Counted from the first letter of the stretch, positions 42,310 through 51,593 are shown. The stretch is DNA of 64,000 nucleotides from Clostridia bacterium (GCA_017403145.1 JAFQOO010000001.1:1-64000); one strand, 5' to 3'. Numbers and translations are program-made. Notes: a model not told the origin generated them from the letters alone.

Positions 42310-43494
42310 ATGTACAACAAGAAAATGCATCACTTGGGTAGCGTGCGCTCGGTTATCAGAGAACTTTTTGAGTTCGGTAAAAAGAGGGCGGAAGAAGTTG
42401 GCGCCGATAAGGTTTACGATTTTTCGCTTGGTAATCCTTCCGTTCCCGCGCCCAAATGCGTAAACGAAGCAATTAAAGAATTGGTGGAAAATTATCCCTC
42501 CACAGCTTTACACGGATACACCTCCGCTCAGGGTGATTTCTCGGTAAGAAAGGCGATTGCCGAATATATAAACGAACGTTTTGGTAGAAATCTAAACGCC
42601 GATAGCATCTATATGACGGTAGGTGCTGCAGCCTCCCTTTGTATCACGTTGCGTGCGTTGAACGAGGGCGACGACGAGTTTGTAACTATTGCTCCTTTCT
42701 TCCCTGAGTATACCATTTTTACCGAAGCAACGGGTGCTTCTTTGAAGGTTGTTCCTATGAAGAAGGACGACTTCCAAATTGACCTTGTAGCATTCGAAAA
42801 GGCCATTACTCCTAAAACCAAAGGTATAATTCTAAACTCTCCCAACAACCCTTCGGGCGTGGTTTATACCAAGGAAACAATAATGGGCGTAACTGCAATT
42901 TTGGGTAACAAACAAAAGGAATACGGACACCCTATATACCTAATTAGCGACGAACCCTATAGAGAGTTGGTATATGGCAACGTAGAGGTTCCATACCTTA
43001 TGAACTACTATGATAATACGATAGTTTGTTATTCTTACAGTAAATCACTTTCCCTTCCCGGGGAACGTATTGGCTATATAGCACTAAGCGACAAGCTGGA
43101 GGCAGAGCGCGACGTATACGCTTCAGTTTGCGGAGCTGGTAGAGCCCTTGGTTACGTATGCGCTCCCAGCCTTATGCAAAGAGTGGTTGAAAAGTGCTTG
43201 CGCGCAACTCCCGATATCGCAGAGTATAAGAAGAATAGGGATTTGATTTACGGAGCACTCACCGATATGGGCTATACTTGTATTAGACCCGACGGTGCCT
43301 TCTATTTGTTCGTAAAGGCGTTAGAAGACGATGCTAATAAATTCTGCGATAGAGCAAAAGAACTAGGACTACTAATAGTTCCCGGTGATAGCTTCGGAGC
43401 ACCCGGTTTTTGTCGTATATCATATTGTGTATCATACGATATGATTAAACGCTCACTCCCAGCGTTTGAAGAATTGATAGCAAGTTACAAATAA
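42310..43494 (+). CDS. PLP-dependent aminotransferase, class I/II
   Basis: This 394-residue enzyme has the fold-type I layout: FSLGNPSVPAPKCV, GYTSAQGDFSVRKAIAEYI, AAASLCITLRAL, ILNSPNNPSGVVY and YLISDEPYRELVY. The PLP lysine lies in SYSKSLSLPGERIGYIAL. The substrate is probably an aspartate-, aromatic- or alanine-type amino acid; the exact choice cannot be read. AGGAG precedes the start. It overlaps the TSUP gene by one base (TAATG). Confidence 0.9.
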   Translation: MYNKKMHHLGSVRSVIRELFEFGKKRAEEVGADKVYDFSLGNPSVPAPKCVNEAIKELVENYPSTALHGYTSAQGDFSVRKAIAEYINERFGRNLNADSIYMTVGAAASLCITLRALNEGDDEFVTIAPFFPEYTIFTEATGASLKVVPMKKDDFQIDLVAFEKAITPKTKGIILNSPNNPSGVVYTKETIMGVTAILGNKQKEYGHPIYLISDEPYRELVYGNVEVPYLMNYYDNTIVCYSYSKSLSLPGERIGYIALSDKLEAERDVYASVCGAGRALGYVCAPSLMQRVVEKCLRATPDIAEYKKNRDLIYGALTDMGYTCIRPDGAFYLFVKALEDDANKFCDRAKELGLLIVPGDSFGAPGFCRISYCVSYDMIKRSLPAFEELIASYK

Positions 43495-44300
43495 TGCTTA
43501 ACATAATAATCTATATCCTAATAACCCTTTTCGCCACCACACTCGGAGCCATATCCGGTATGGGTGGCGGTGTTATTATGAAGCCCTCTTTCGACTTGAT
43601 AGGCGAATATAACGCATCGCAAATTGCAGTGGTAACCTCTTGCTCGGTGTTTACTATGTCGCTCGTGTCGGTTGCGCTAAAGTTCCTCGCAAAAAGAAAA
43701 GAGGGGGAAGAAAAACCCGATTACGTCATAATTCTATTTATGGCATTGGGCTCTATTGCGGGTGGATATTTAGGTAATTTGGTATTCGGTCTAATTACCG
43801 CTTCCGCAAGTGATGCTATAGTGAAAATATGCCAAAACTCCGTGCTCATCACCGTTATGATTTTTATCATAATATATATGAATTCGGCGTCTAAGCCCAA
43901 GTCCCTAAATTCAAAAAGTAAGATAGTAGCGGTCGTTGCAGGATTGTTCCTAGGTATAATTTCCAGCTTCCTTGGAATAGGAGGCGGACCTATGAACGTG
44001 GCAATTATAATTTTCCTATTCGGCTATGGTATGAAGACCGCTTCTATATGTTCGCTCGCAATCATAATTTTTTCCCAAGCAACCAAAATCATAACAATGA
44101 CGATAGAGGGTGGCTTTGGAATATTCAACGTAGAAATACTAATTTTCGTAGTGGTAGCAAGCGTGGTCGGAGCCTTTATCGGTAGATTTATTACAAAAAA
44201 AATCTCGGAAAAAGGCGCAAAAGTTTGCTTCCTTTGCGCCCAAATAATAATCGTAGGATTGTGTATTTATAATATCGTCAAGTATGCTCTTGCTATTTGA
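43494..44300 (+). CDS. TSUP family (TauE/SafE) permease
   Basis: This 268-residue membrane protein has about eight helices. Both repeat motifs are present: GAISGMGGGVIMKPSFD near the N-terminus and GIISSFLGIGGGPMNVAIIIF in the second half. TSUP proteins move sulfite, sulfonates or other organic anions; the substrate is unknown here. It is coupled to the aminotransferase by a TAATG overlap, so it may carry that enzyme's substrate or product. Confidence 0.88.
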   Translation: MLNIIIYILITLFATTLGAISGMGGGVIMKPSFDLIGEYNASQIAVVTSCSVFTMSLVSVALKFLAKRKEGEEKPDYVIILFMALGSIAGGYLGNLVFGLITASASDAIVKICQNSVLITVMIFIIIYMNSASKPKSLNSKSKIVAVVAGLFLGIISSFLGIGGGPMNVAIIIFLFGYGMKTASICSLAIIIFSQATKIITMTIEGGFGIFNVEILIFVVVASVVGAFIGRFITKKISEKGAKVCFLCAQIIIVGLCIYNIVKYALAI

Positions 44301-44308
44301 CCTACCTT

Positions 44309-44731
44309 TTAGCCAAGTGCACCCTCAACGACAACAGCAATAATAAAGCATATCCAAAGTGCAACTATGAACGCGCCTTCCGCAGGGAGGGCGAGTTTTG
44401 TATATGCGCACTTCCAACCCTTATCAACGAAGGTGAATGCAAGGCGAGTAAAGAATACGGTGTTAGAGAAAATCAAGCCACCGATTAACGAATAGAAGGG
44501 CTTGCCGAATAGGAAAGCTAGTAGTGCTAAGAATAGACCCAAGGCGAAAGAAATACCGCCATAATATACGCGGATTTCGGTAACGCCGGCTTCATCTTTT
44601 GGCTTCATTGAGTATTTTTCGGCACTTTTTACGGGATTCAAAATAAATACTATCGCAGTACCGAAAAAGTAAATACATAGTCCTATTGTGGCAACGGTTG
44701 CGGCTACGTTATGGGAAATGATTTCTAGCAT
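44309..44731 (-). CDS. DUF4345-like small membrane protein
   Basis: This 140-residue protein has four hydrophobic helices. The central EIRVYYGGISFALGLFLALLAFL, with the R-x-Y-Y-G-G motif after helix 1, is typical of DUF4345. The function is unknown. It is convergent with the TSUP gene (eight bases apart). GGAAGAAAAA precedes the ATG. Confidence 0.7.
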   Translation of the reverse strand: MLEIISHNVAATVATIGLCIYFFGTAIVFILNPVKSAEKYSMKPKDEAGVTEIRVYYGGISFALGLFLALLAFLFGKPFYSLIGGLIFSNTVFFTRLAFTFVDKGWKCAYTKLALPAEGAFIVALWICFIIAVVVEGALG

Positions 44732-44877
44732 ATTGATTTTTCTTCCTTTTTATGATATAATGATTACGTTGATAATAAGATTTTACTACTAAATACAAAT
44801 TATATCAAGGGGAAAGATATAAAGTAAAATCACAATTCAACAAAATTATTAGCGTTATGAGCGCAAAGGAGAAAATT

Positions 44878-46458
44878 ATGAGCAAAAAATTGTTTAGCAC
44901 CTTTTTAGTGGCTTTTATCGTTTTGGTATTATCATTTTCCTTAATAGCTTGTACCCCGACTAACGACGAGAACAGTAACGATGATAATACTAACCAAAAT
45001 CAACAACAAACAAATACTAACCCGCCCACGACGCCCCAAGTAGAAGAGGCTTGTTCTTTTGTAAGTTTGGATATTAACCCCGAAATATCTCTTACGATAG
45101 ACGAGAACGAATTGGTAGTTAGCGTATATGGCGAAAACGAGGACGGACAAGTTCTTCTTTACGAGGAGAGCGCCAATATCGTAGGTAAGGATATTGAAAG
45201 TGCAATCGATAAAATAGTATCCCTCGCTATCGAATATGGTTACCTTGATGAGGAGAATAAGGTTGTAGGTACCACCGTTTCTTCGGCAGACGACGACAAG
45301 GTTTCCGCCCTTTTGAACAAGGTAAACGGTAAGATTACCGCTAGCGCACAAAAGTCGGGATTGAGTGTTGAAATCGACCCCGAAGGAGCACTATCCTTAC
45401 TTCGCGACCTTGAAGAACTAAAGGCAAAATATCCCACAAACCAAGCAGTTCAATCGCTCACCGTATCCAAGTACCAACTTGCTCTATCCGCATCTGAAGC
45501 AGGTGGCATTTCTGTTATCGGCGCGGTAGAAATGGATGACGAAGACCTTATCGAAATGGTATCCGAGTCTCACGCCAAGATGGAAGCTTATGCAACCGAA
45601 GCATATCTAAAAGCAAAGCAAGAAGCTTTATCAATATATGATAAGGCTGTAGGAATGGCAACCGACGTTATATATAATACCTATTATATGGAACACATAA
45701 CCAACCACGTTACCACTTGCTACTATGGTCCCGTTTATTATATGTATTCAGCTACCGCTCGTGGACTCGATGCTGTTGCAGATGCTATCGATTATGCGGA
45801 AAAATATTCCAATTACGAGCTTGAAGATGCTCAAGTAACCACCGTTATGAACGCACTTGGTATCGAGGACCGCACTTTAATAGAAGACGAAGATGGCAAA
45901 GTTACTATCGATAGTATAGAAGCTTATACCGATAAGGTACTAAAGAATATGGATAAGGGTGCAGAATATGATGCGTACAAAGCACAAGTTAAGAGTGCGC
46001 TATCTAGTGCTGAAGCAGATATCAAAGAAACCGTTCAAACTGAAGTAAACAAATATGCTCCTCAAATAAGAGAGTTTATGTCAGCAGTAAAACCTTACGT
46101 TGATGCACTCGAAGCACTAAAAGCCAATCCTTTGATTAGCGGTAAGGTTGAAGAGTACGTAACCGATTACGAAACTCTAGTAGGTGAAGTTAATGCTTTA
46201 TTAGACGGTAACGTTTTGAATGCCGAAGCATTGCGTTTAAAGGTTGAAGAACTTCGTGAAAAAGCAGACGACGTTATGGATTTAATCAAAGAAGACCTTA
46301 GCGACGAGGAACTCAAAGAGATAGAAGATGCTAAAGCAAGCATACTAGCCGGTTTGCAAAGCCAAAAGGATGCCTTCGAAAGCGCTCTAAATAGTGCTGC
46401 ACAACCTGCGAAATCTCGTATCGAAGCTATTAGAAACGAAAGAAAGCAAGCTGAATAA
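44878..46458 (+). CDS. Lipoprotein with an RsgI-like domain and a long helical region
   Basis: This 526-residue protein has signal MSKKLFSTFLVAFIVLVLSF and lipobox S-L-I-A-C at residues ~18-22. A Gln/Asn/Thr linker follows. Residues ~55-110 (FVSLDINPEISLTIDENELV ... GKDIESAIDKIVSLAIEYGYL) match the extracellular middle domain of anti-sigma-I factors RsgI, but there is no N-terminal sigma-binding domain. The C-terminal ~280 residues are Lys/Glu/Ala-rich and helical, probably coiled coil. The start follows AAGGAG. It may be a decoy or sensor derived from RsgI, or simply a surface protein reusing the domain. Confidence 0.75.
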   Translation: MSKKLFSTFLVAFIVLVLSFSLIACTPTNDENSNDDNTNQNQQQTNTNPPTTPQVEEACSFVSLDINPEISLTIDENELVVSVYGENEDGQVLLYEESANIVGKDIESAIDKIVSLAIEYGYLDEENKVVGTTVSSADDDKVSALLNKVNGKITASAQKSGLSVEIDPEGALSLLRDLEELKAKYPTNQAVQSLTVSKYQLALSASEAGGISVIGAVEMDDEDLIEMVSESHAKMEAYATEAYLKAKQEALSIYDKAVGMATDVIYNTYYMEHITNHVTTCYYGPVYYMYSATARGLDAVADAIDYAEKYSNYELEDAQVTTVMNALGIEDRTLIEDEDGKVTIDSIEAYTDKVLKNMDKGAEYDAYKAQVKSALSSAEADIKETVQTEVNKYAPQIREFMSAVKPYVDALEALKANPLISGKVEEYVTDYETLVGEVNALLDGNVLNAEALRLKVEELREKADDVMDLIKEDLSDEELKEIEDAKASILAGLQSQKDAFESALNSAAQPAKSRIEAIRNERKQAE

Positions 46459-46494
46459 TAGTTCTAAATAGCACTAATCAGTCATAATAAGCAT

Positions 46495-46523
46495 AGAGAG
46501 GAACGAAAGTTTCTCTCTTTTTT
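46495..46523 (+). terminator. Terminator of the RsgI-like lipoprotein
   Basis: AGAGAGGAAC-GAAA-GTTTCTCTCT followed by TTTTTATT. Confidence 0.85.
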
Positions 46524-46633
46524 ATTGAAAAGCTATTGACAATTATTAGAGCGAGGTTTATACTTTGGAATATGAAAATAAAGAATTTTAGCGCATTTGA
46601 ATTTTTCTTTTTCGGCTTTAGAAATAGAGTATA

Positions 46634-46697
46634 ATTTGCGTGCGGTAAAATACTTATATTATGATATGATAAACCGCACGAAAGTGTGGTTTTTTTA
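46634..46697 (+). promoter_or_regulatory. pheA leader with terminator and possible antiterminator
   Basis: The hairpin ACCGCAC-GAAA-GTGTGGT followed by TTTTTTT (46673-46697) lies 20 bases before the pheA ribosome site. GTGCGGT at 46640-46646 is complementary to ACCGCAC and could form an alternative pairing. A promoter may lie upstream (TATAAT at 46630) or between the two (TTGCGT-18-TATGAT); in the second case the mRNA starts almost on the terminator. No T-box was found. Confidence 0.5.
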
Positions 46698-46717
46698 TAC
46701 AAGGAGAATATATCTAT

Positions 46718-47866
46718 ATGGAAAAAATGGAAATCAAAGACCTAAGACAAAGCATCGATGCATTGGACGATGAAATAGCTTCGTTATACGTAAAACGTAT
46801 GGCAATTGCTAGAGAAATTGGCGAATACAAGGTGCAAAACAATCTTTCTGTTGGCGACGCTAATCGTGAAAGGGAGATTATCAATAGGGTTACGAAGACT
46901 ATGCCCAACGATATCAAGCTCTACGGAAAGCAACTTTTTGAAAGCTTGTTTAACACTTCCAAAGCTTACCAAACAAGGTTTGTAGAAATCGATTCTAAGG
47001 TTATTAGCGAAGTTAAAAAGGCTATTTCAGAAGGCGTTCAAGAGTTTCCTACTTCGGCTTGCGTAGCTTGTCAAGGTGTGGCTGGCGCATACTCGCAAAT
47101 AGCAACCGACAGAATGTTTCCTATAGCTGATATCTTGTATTTTAAAGATTGGGATGCAGTGTTCAAAGCAGTCGAAAAAGGTCTATGCGAATTTGGAGTT
47201 CTACCTATAGAGAATTCCAACGCAGGTTCCGTTAACGCGGTTTACGACTTGATGCGTAAGCATAATTTCTATATTGCAAAAAGCATAAAATTGCGCATAC
47301 AGCACTACCTACTCGCTAAATCGGGTACCGAAATTAAAGATATAAAAGAAATTTATACTCACGAGCAAGCTGTTGCACAATGCAGTGAATTTATAAAAAC
47401 TCTTGGTAACGTTAAAGTTACCGTATGCGATAATACCGCTAAAGCGGCAGAGCTTGTAGCCGATAGCGATAGAACGGATATTGCTTGCATTTGTTCCCAC
47501 GACTGCGCAGGTCTCTATGGACTAAGCATAGTAGAACCCAACGTTCAAAACAACGAGAACAACTATACCAGATTTATTGCAATTGCAAAGGAACTCAAGG
47601 TATACGAAAACGCTTCCAAGATTTCAATTATGGCAAATCTTCCCCACGAGGCAGGTAGTCTTAATAAGGTACTAAATCGTTTTGCATCACTAGGACTAAA
47701 CCTAACCAAGCTAGAATCTCGTCCAATGAGTAACACCTCGTTTGAGTTCGCATTCTACTTTGATATTGCAGCAAAAATCGAGCAACCCGAAGTTCAAAAT
47801 TTACTCGCCGAGCTAGATAATACCTGCGATAAGTTCGTATTCCTCGGCGCATACGAAGAAATTTAA
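46718..47866 (+). CDS. pheA: PheA, chorismate mutase-prephenate dehydratase
   Basis: This 382-residue bifunctional enzyme acts in phenylalanine synthesis. Residues 1-~85 are an AroQ-type chorismate mutase (IKDLRQSIDALDDEIASLYVKRMAIAREIGEYK). Residues ~105-285 are prephenate dehydratase (VACQGVAGAYSQIATDRMF, CEFGVLPIENSNAGSVNAVYDL, NNENNYTRFIAI). A C-terminal ACT domain (NLTKLESRPMSNTSFEFAFYFDI, with the ESRP signature) probably binds phenylalanine for feedback control. AAGGAG precedes the start. Confidence 0.96.
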   Translation: MEKMEIKDLRQSIDALDDEIASLYVKRMAIAREIGEYKVQNNLSVGDANREREIINRVTKTMPNDIKLYGKQLFESLFNTSKAYQTRFVEIDSKVISEVKKAISEGVQEFPTSACVACQGVAGAYSQIATDRMFPIADILYFKDWDAVFKAVEKGLCEFGVLPIENSNAGSVNAVYDLMRKHNFYIAKSIKLRIQHYLLAKSGTEIKDIKEIYTHEQAVAQCSEFIKTLGNVKVTVCDNTAKAAELVADSDRTDIACICSHDCAGLYGLSIVEPNVQNNENNYTRFIAIAKELKVYENASKISIMANLPHEAGSLNKVLNRFASLGLNLTKLESRPMSNTSFEFAFYFDIAAKIEQPEVQNLLAELDNTCDKFVFLGAYEEI

Positions 47867-47892
47867 AAAATAAATAAAGAGAAGATTATTTG

Positions 47893-47917
47893 TAGCACAC
47901 TTTTTATAAGTGTGCTA
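47893..47917. terminator. Palindrome after pheA
   Basis: TAGCACACTT-TTTAT-AAGTGTGCTA, a perfect 10-bp hairpin. It has no T-run on the plus strand beyond TATT, so it may be a terminator for pheA, an operator for the next gene, or both; the next gene's -10 box overlaps its right arm. Confidence 0.5.
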
Positions 47918-47927
47918 TATTATTTAT

Positions 47928-48641
47928 ATGAAAGCAGAATTTTTAAAAGATAAAAAGTTGGTTATCTTCGATATGGATGGCACTCTAATAGATTCTCTAG
48001 GCGTTTGGAACGCTGTTGACGAGAGGGTGGTTTCTATAATTCGTAACGATGGCTTGAACAACAAAGATAATATGCAACAGCTACGCGACGAGGCGCTTCG
48101 CGTATTTTCGACAAGTCCAAATCCATATATAGAATACTGCATTTTCCTCAAGGAAAAATATAAATCCAGTCTTACGAAAGAGGAAATTTACGATATCCGC
48201 TACAAGATTGCAAACGAGTATTTAGAAAGGGATATCGACTATAAGCCCAATGCGGAAAGGTTTATAAAAGAGCTTAAAAAAGAGGGGTATTTGCTTGCTA
48301 TAGCTAGTACCACTCAAAGTAATAATATGGCGATATATCGTTTTAAAAATGAGAATATAATGTCAAAGGCCAAAATAGACGACTATTTCGACGTTGTATT
48401 CGCAAGGGGAGATTGCTACGAAATAAAGCCACACCCCGAAATATTCCTCAAAGTTCTTTCGACCTTGAACGTTAAGGCGGAAGACGCCATTGTTTTCGAA
48501 GACTCGCTTGTCGGCGTGGAAGCAGCCAAAAGGGCGGGTATGGAATGTTGCATAGTGTATGATAAATATTCCGACCACGACCGTGAAAAGATAAATGCAC
48601 TAGCCGATTATACTATAAATTCCTATGACGAACTTCTTTAA
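47928..48641 (+). CDS. HAD-family phosphatase (beta-phosphoglucomutase-like)
   Basis: This 237-residue protein has motif I FDMDGTLIDS (D15 and D17), motif II IASTTQS, motif III lysine in YEIKPHPEIFLK and motif IV VFEDSLVGVEAAKRAGM. The insertion cap of ~65 residues after motif I places it in the subfamily I group of sugar-phosphate phosphatases and phosphoglucomutases. The exact substrate is unknown. The ATG at 47928 is chosen because TATATT ends six bases before it and no ribosome site is present, so the mRNA is probably leaderless. Confidence 0.88.
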   Translation: MKAEFLKDKKLVIFDMDGTLIDSLGVWNAVDERVVSIIRNDGLNNKDNMQQLRDEALRVFSTSPNPYIEYCIFLKEKYKSSLTKEEIYDIRYKIANEYLERDIDYKPNAERFIKELKKEGYLLAIASTTQSNNMAIYRFKNENIMSKAKIDDYFDVVFARGDCYEIKPHPEIFLKVLSTLNVKAEDAIVFEDSLVGVEAAKRAGMECCIVYDKYSDHDREKINALADYTINSYDELL

Positions 48642-48650
48642 TATCGACCT

Positions 48651-48677
48651 AAAAAGCACCTCAAATGGTGCTTTTAT
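48651..48677. terminator. Bidirectional terminator between HAD and MFS genes
   Basis: AAAAGCACC/GGTGCTTTT around TCAAAT, A-rich before and TATTAT after. Confidence 0.75.
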
Positions 48678-48683
48678 TATGGG

Positions 48684-49925
48684 TTATTGCAGTAAATTGT
48701 CTTTCTTATAGTTTCTAATAATCGTCAGGTAAACGAAAATCGCTATTAGCGGGAAAATCATTCCTAAAAGCATACCCGCTTTCATTCCTAATTGCTCGGG
48801 ACTAATACCCAAAGAGGAAGCAAGATTGATGCCGAAATTTGATAGGGTAATTGCATCGGTTATGCTTCCAACAAGCTGGGGTGCTATTGCAGAGCCGAGG
48901 TCTCCGCCCGATGCCATCATTGCAAACATAAATACACCGCCTTCGGGTATTCGTTCTTGACCTACTATCAAGCTCCCCGGCCAAAGCATCGAGGTGAAAA
49001 AGCCCGTTAACGCACAAGCAATAAGTCCAAGCACGGGAATGGGAGTGAGCGATGCAACCAAATAGCAAACGGTGGCGCCCACCGCACCCCATAACAAAAC
49101 CTTGGATATATTTTTACCTATCTTTGAATATAGAGTACGTCCTATACCGAGGAACAATGCAAATAGGGCAAGCCCAAAAATATCGCCTAGAATTTTGGGA
49201 ATACCAAGTGATGCTTCCAAATATCCACTACACCATTGGCTCATTACGTTTTCTGCGGCACCACCGAGGAAGATTGCGAAAAAACATAGCCAAAGCTCTT
49301 TGTTTTTCATAAGCTTTAGTACGCCGGAAACCTTTTCGGGTGTTTCCATTTTAGGAATGGTAGAACTAATAAATAGGCAAGCGGAAACAAGGGGGATTAC
49401 GCCCAGTACGAGTGCTAAATAGTGCCAGTTATGATAGCCCACAAGATATAGGAAAAGGGAGCTGAATGCGATAACCCCAACCACACCCCAAGCATACATA
49501 GAATGTAGTTTGCTCATTTCACGTTCGGGATTTTTGGAAGGGATAGCTGCGATAACAGGACTCATAAGTACCTCGCCAAGCCCACCGCTCACAGCAAAAA
49601 TAACGGTGCCTATAAAAATTCCAACCACAGCGTGCGTGGGGAAAAATAGGGGGACTAGCGCATATATCAATAAACCAATACAGGTAAGTATGGGTGTCAG
49701 TTTAACCGCAAGTGGGATATTAAACTTGTGCGAAAAGAAACTAAAGAGTAAATCTATTGCTAGTTGTGTTAGGAAGTTTACAGCAACCAATAAGCCTAAC
49801 AAAGTAAAGCTGATATTATAGGTCTCTTTAAACGTCAAAAATAAGAGTGGCGACAAACAAATTACCACACTCATAGACATACCGGACGTATAACAAGCAT
49901 ATTTAACTCTTTTGTTGTTATCCAT
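48684..49925 (-). CDS. MFS transporter
   Basis: This 413-residue protein has about twelve helices. Helix 1-2 (GMSMSVVICLSPLLFLTFKETYNISFTLLGLLVAVNFLTQL) and the long hydrophobic halves are typical of the FucP/sugar or drug MFS groups. The C-terminal half has LWPGSLIVGQERIPEGGVFMFAMMASGGDLGSAIAPQLVG, common in this clade. The substrate is unknown. Start ATG 49925 with GAGG upstream; TTGTTA-17-TATAAT drives it on the minus strand, and the -35 is part of a GTAACAA/TTGTTAC inverted repeat. Confidence 0.87.
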   Translation of the reverse strand: MDNNKRVKYACYTSGMSMSVVICLSPLLFLTFKETYNISFTLLGLLVAVNFLTQLAIDLLFSFFSHKFNIPLAVKLTPILTCIGLLIYALVPLFFPTHAVVGIFIGTVIFAVSGGLGEVLMSPVIAAIPSKNPEREMSKLHSMYAWGVVGVIAFSSLFLYLVGYHNWHYLALVLGVIPLVSACLFISSTIPKMETPEKVSGVLKLMKNKELWLCFFAIFLGGAAENVMSQWCSGYLEASLGIPKILGDIFGLALFALFLGIGRTLYSKIGKNISKVLLWGAVGATVCYLVASLTPIPVLGLIACALTGFFTSMLWPGSLIVGQERIPEGGVFMFAMMASGGDLGSAIAPQLVGSITDAITLSNFGINLASSLGISPEQLGMKAGMLLGMIFPLIAIFVYLTIIRNYKKDNLLQ

Positions 49926-49954
49926 AAAAACCTCGCTATCCAATTATAGCATAA

Positions 49955-50040
49955 TTTTCTTTTTGTAACAACGCTTTTTACTAACACTTGTTACCATAAA
50001 ATATCGACGTTTATATGGGTAAAATATCGACGAAAAACCG
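49955..50040. promoter_or_regulatory. Divergent region with GTAACAA inverted repeat and AAAATATCGACG direct repeats
   Basis: GTAACAA (about 49964) and TTGTTAC (about 49989) are inverted around 18-20 bases. Then AAAATATCGACG occurs twice, 29 bases apart (about 49998 and 50027). These are likely protein-binding sites between the MFS gene and the SPFH-like gene. Confidence 0.45.
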
Positions 50041-50148
50041 CCAAATTCTACAAAAAGTTGACTTTTATTAAAAATACGTATTGAAGTATATTTGAATATG
50101 TGCTAATATTATAATATTAACGCAACTCGACTAAACAAAGGAGAAGAG

Positions 50149-51486
50149 ATGATTACTAAATTTAGAAGAACTAGTAAGTTATCCAAAAACTTAGTTAACG
50201 AGAAGTTGAATGCCAATAAGCTTGATATCAATAATTACAAGCAAAGAAAGGCATTTTTGCAAGCTATTGAGCAAAGACCTCGTCTTTTGAATTCGTTAGA
50301 TGCCGAAAATAGAGAAGAGTTTTTGATGCTTGCTATCAAGGAAGACTATCGTTACTTTACCTATTTGGATAAACAATACTATACCGAAGAGCTAGCTAGC
50401 GAATATCTTTATTCACGTCTTTTGGAAGGCAGTAAAGATATGTTCAAAGACAAACAAAAGCACAATTATTTGAAAGGCTTTGCTAGTATCCTAGATGGCA
50501 ACGGAGAGGGACTATACGACTCTTTCGTAGGTCAAGTAGGTGATAATTTCCGTTACGTTATCCAAAAGAGCTACGAAAATAAGGTGCTGTTATCCTTTAA
50601 CTATGCTACCGTTGACGGAGACGAGGTTTTTTACGTTGATAGAGAACTAGAAGTTCCCACTTCGCTAAAATCTCACTTTAAAGTATCGTTCCAAATGGTA
50701 GATACTCTAAAGTTCCTAGAAAAAATGAACGTCAACGTTGCTCAGCTTGGCGTAGAGAAGATTTATAATACCTTTACCGACCTTATTTGTGGCAATTATA
50801 AAACTTTCTTGCACCAATATATCGACGAGCATAACGCAGGCTTTTATACGTTGACCTCGACCACTCCCCAAATCCAAGAGTGGATTAAGTCAAGATTTGA
50901 AGAAAAATTTACCGAGTACGGCGTTGAGCTTACCGATTTTATCATCAAGAGCATAAACGTACCTAGAGAGGTTGTATATAAGATAGAGGACCAAGCTTTA
51001 GACACCCTTCTTGCTCGCCACAAGATGGAAGCGGATACCGTTTTGCAAAGACAATCCCTTGCAAACTATATCGAGAAATTGGAAGCCCTCAAGGCATATC
51101 CCGATGCTTATCCCGAACAAACCGAGTACGAAAAAGACCTTGCTCTCGATAGAGAACTCAAGAGAAGCGGTAAGTATCAAGATAAGCTCGTTGATAGAAA
51201 CATCGGTCTTGCCAAGATGGAAGAAAGAGTGGACAGCGACGTTGCACAAGTCAAAGACGTTCTACCCAAGAGAAGATGGCTCACCCTTGCAAAGGTACTA
51301 TACCATACCGCATTCTGGATTTGCGTAATAGTAGCACTATCTATGTTCGCAGTAGACGCAACCGGTGGTATCACTATGGTAGCTCTTGGTGGCGTATTCC
51401 TACTCTTCGGACTAGTAGCATTCTTTGCATACGATAAGTTCAAGGCCCCCGACCTTATACAAAAACAAAAAGGAGATATAGAATAA
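50149..51486 (+). CDS. SPFH-like membrane protein
   Basis: This 445-residue protein has an N-terminal ~110-residue helical region (FLQAIEQRPRLLNSLDAENREEFLMLAIKED...). The central part, residues ~175-285 (FKVSFQMVDTLKFLEKMNVNVAQL, LHQYIDEHNAGFYTLTSTTPQIQEWIKSRFEEKFTEYGVELTDFIIKSINVP), resembles the SPFH fold: F...D...F......, a loop, then the L...GV.L..F.I..I..P strand. A charged helix follows, then two C-terminal membrane helices (WICVIVALSMFAVDA, VALGGVFLLFGLVAFFA). No zinc-ribbon or enzyme part is seen. It is probably membrane-associated scaffold-like. AAGGAGAAG precedes the start. Confidence 0.65.
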   Translation: MITKFRRTSKLSKNLVNEKLNANKLDINNYKQRKAFLQAIEQRPRLLNSLDAENREEFLMLAIKEDYRYFTYLDKQYYTEELASEYLYSRLLEGSKDMFKDKQKHNYLKGFASILDGNGEGLYDSFVGQVGDNFRYVIQKSYENKVLLSFNYATVDGDEVFYVDRELEVPTSLKSHFKVSFQMVDTLKFLEKMNVNVAQLGVEKIYNTFTDLICGNYKTFLHQYIDEHNAGFYTLTSTTPQIQEWIKSRFEEKFTEYGVELTDFIIKSINVPREVVYKIEDQALDTLLARHKMEADTVLQRQSLANYIEKLEALKAYPDAYPEQTEYEKDLALDRELKRSGKYQDKLVDRNIGLAKMEERVDSDVAQVKDVLPKRRWLTLAKVLYHTAFWICVIVALSMFAVDATGGITMVALGGVFLLFGLVAFFAYDKFKAPDLIQKQKGDIE

Positions 51487-51593
51487 TGAAACGCAAAATA
51501 ATAATTAGAAAAGCTATAATACTCATTTCCACCATTATTTGCTCCTTAGCACTTATCGTACCCGGAATACTAAGATTATTAGGAAAGATATAA
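51486..51593 (+). CDS. 35-residue membrane peptide coupled to the SPFH-like gene
   Basis: The ATG shares the last base of the upstream stop (TAATG), and AAGGAG lies nine bases ahead. The peptide is MKRKIIIRKAIILISTIICS followed by LALIVPGILRLLGKI: a basic head and one transmembrane helix. A small membrane partner of the SPFH-like protein is a reasonable guess. No family recognised. Confidence 0.55.
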   Translation: MKRKIIIRKAIILISTIICSLALIVPGILRLLGKI

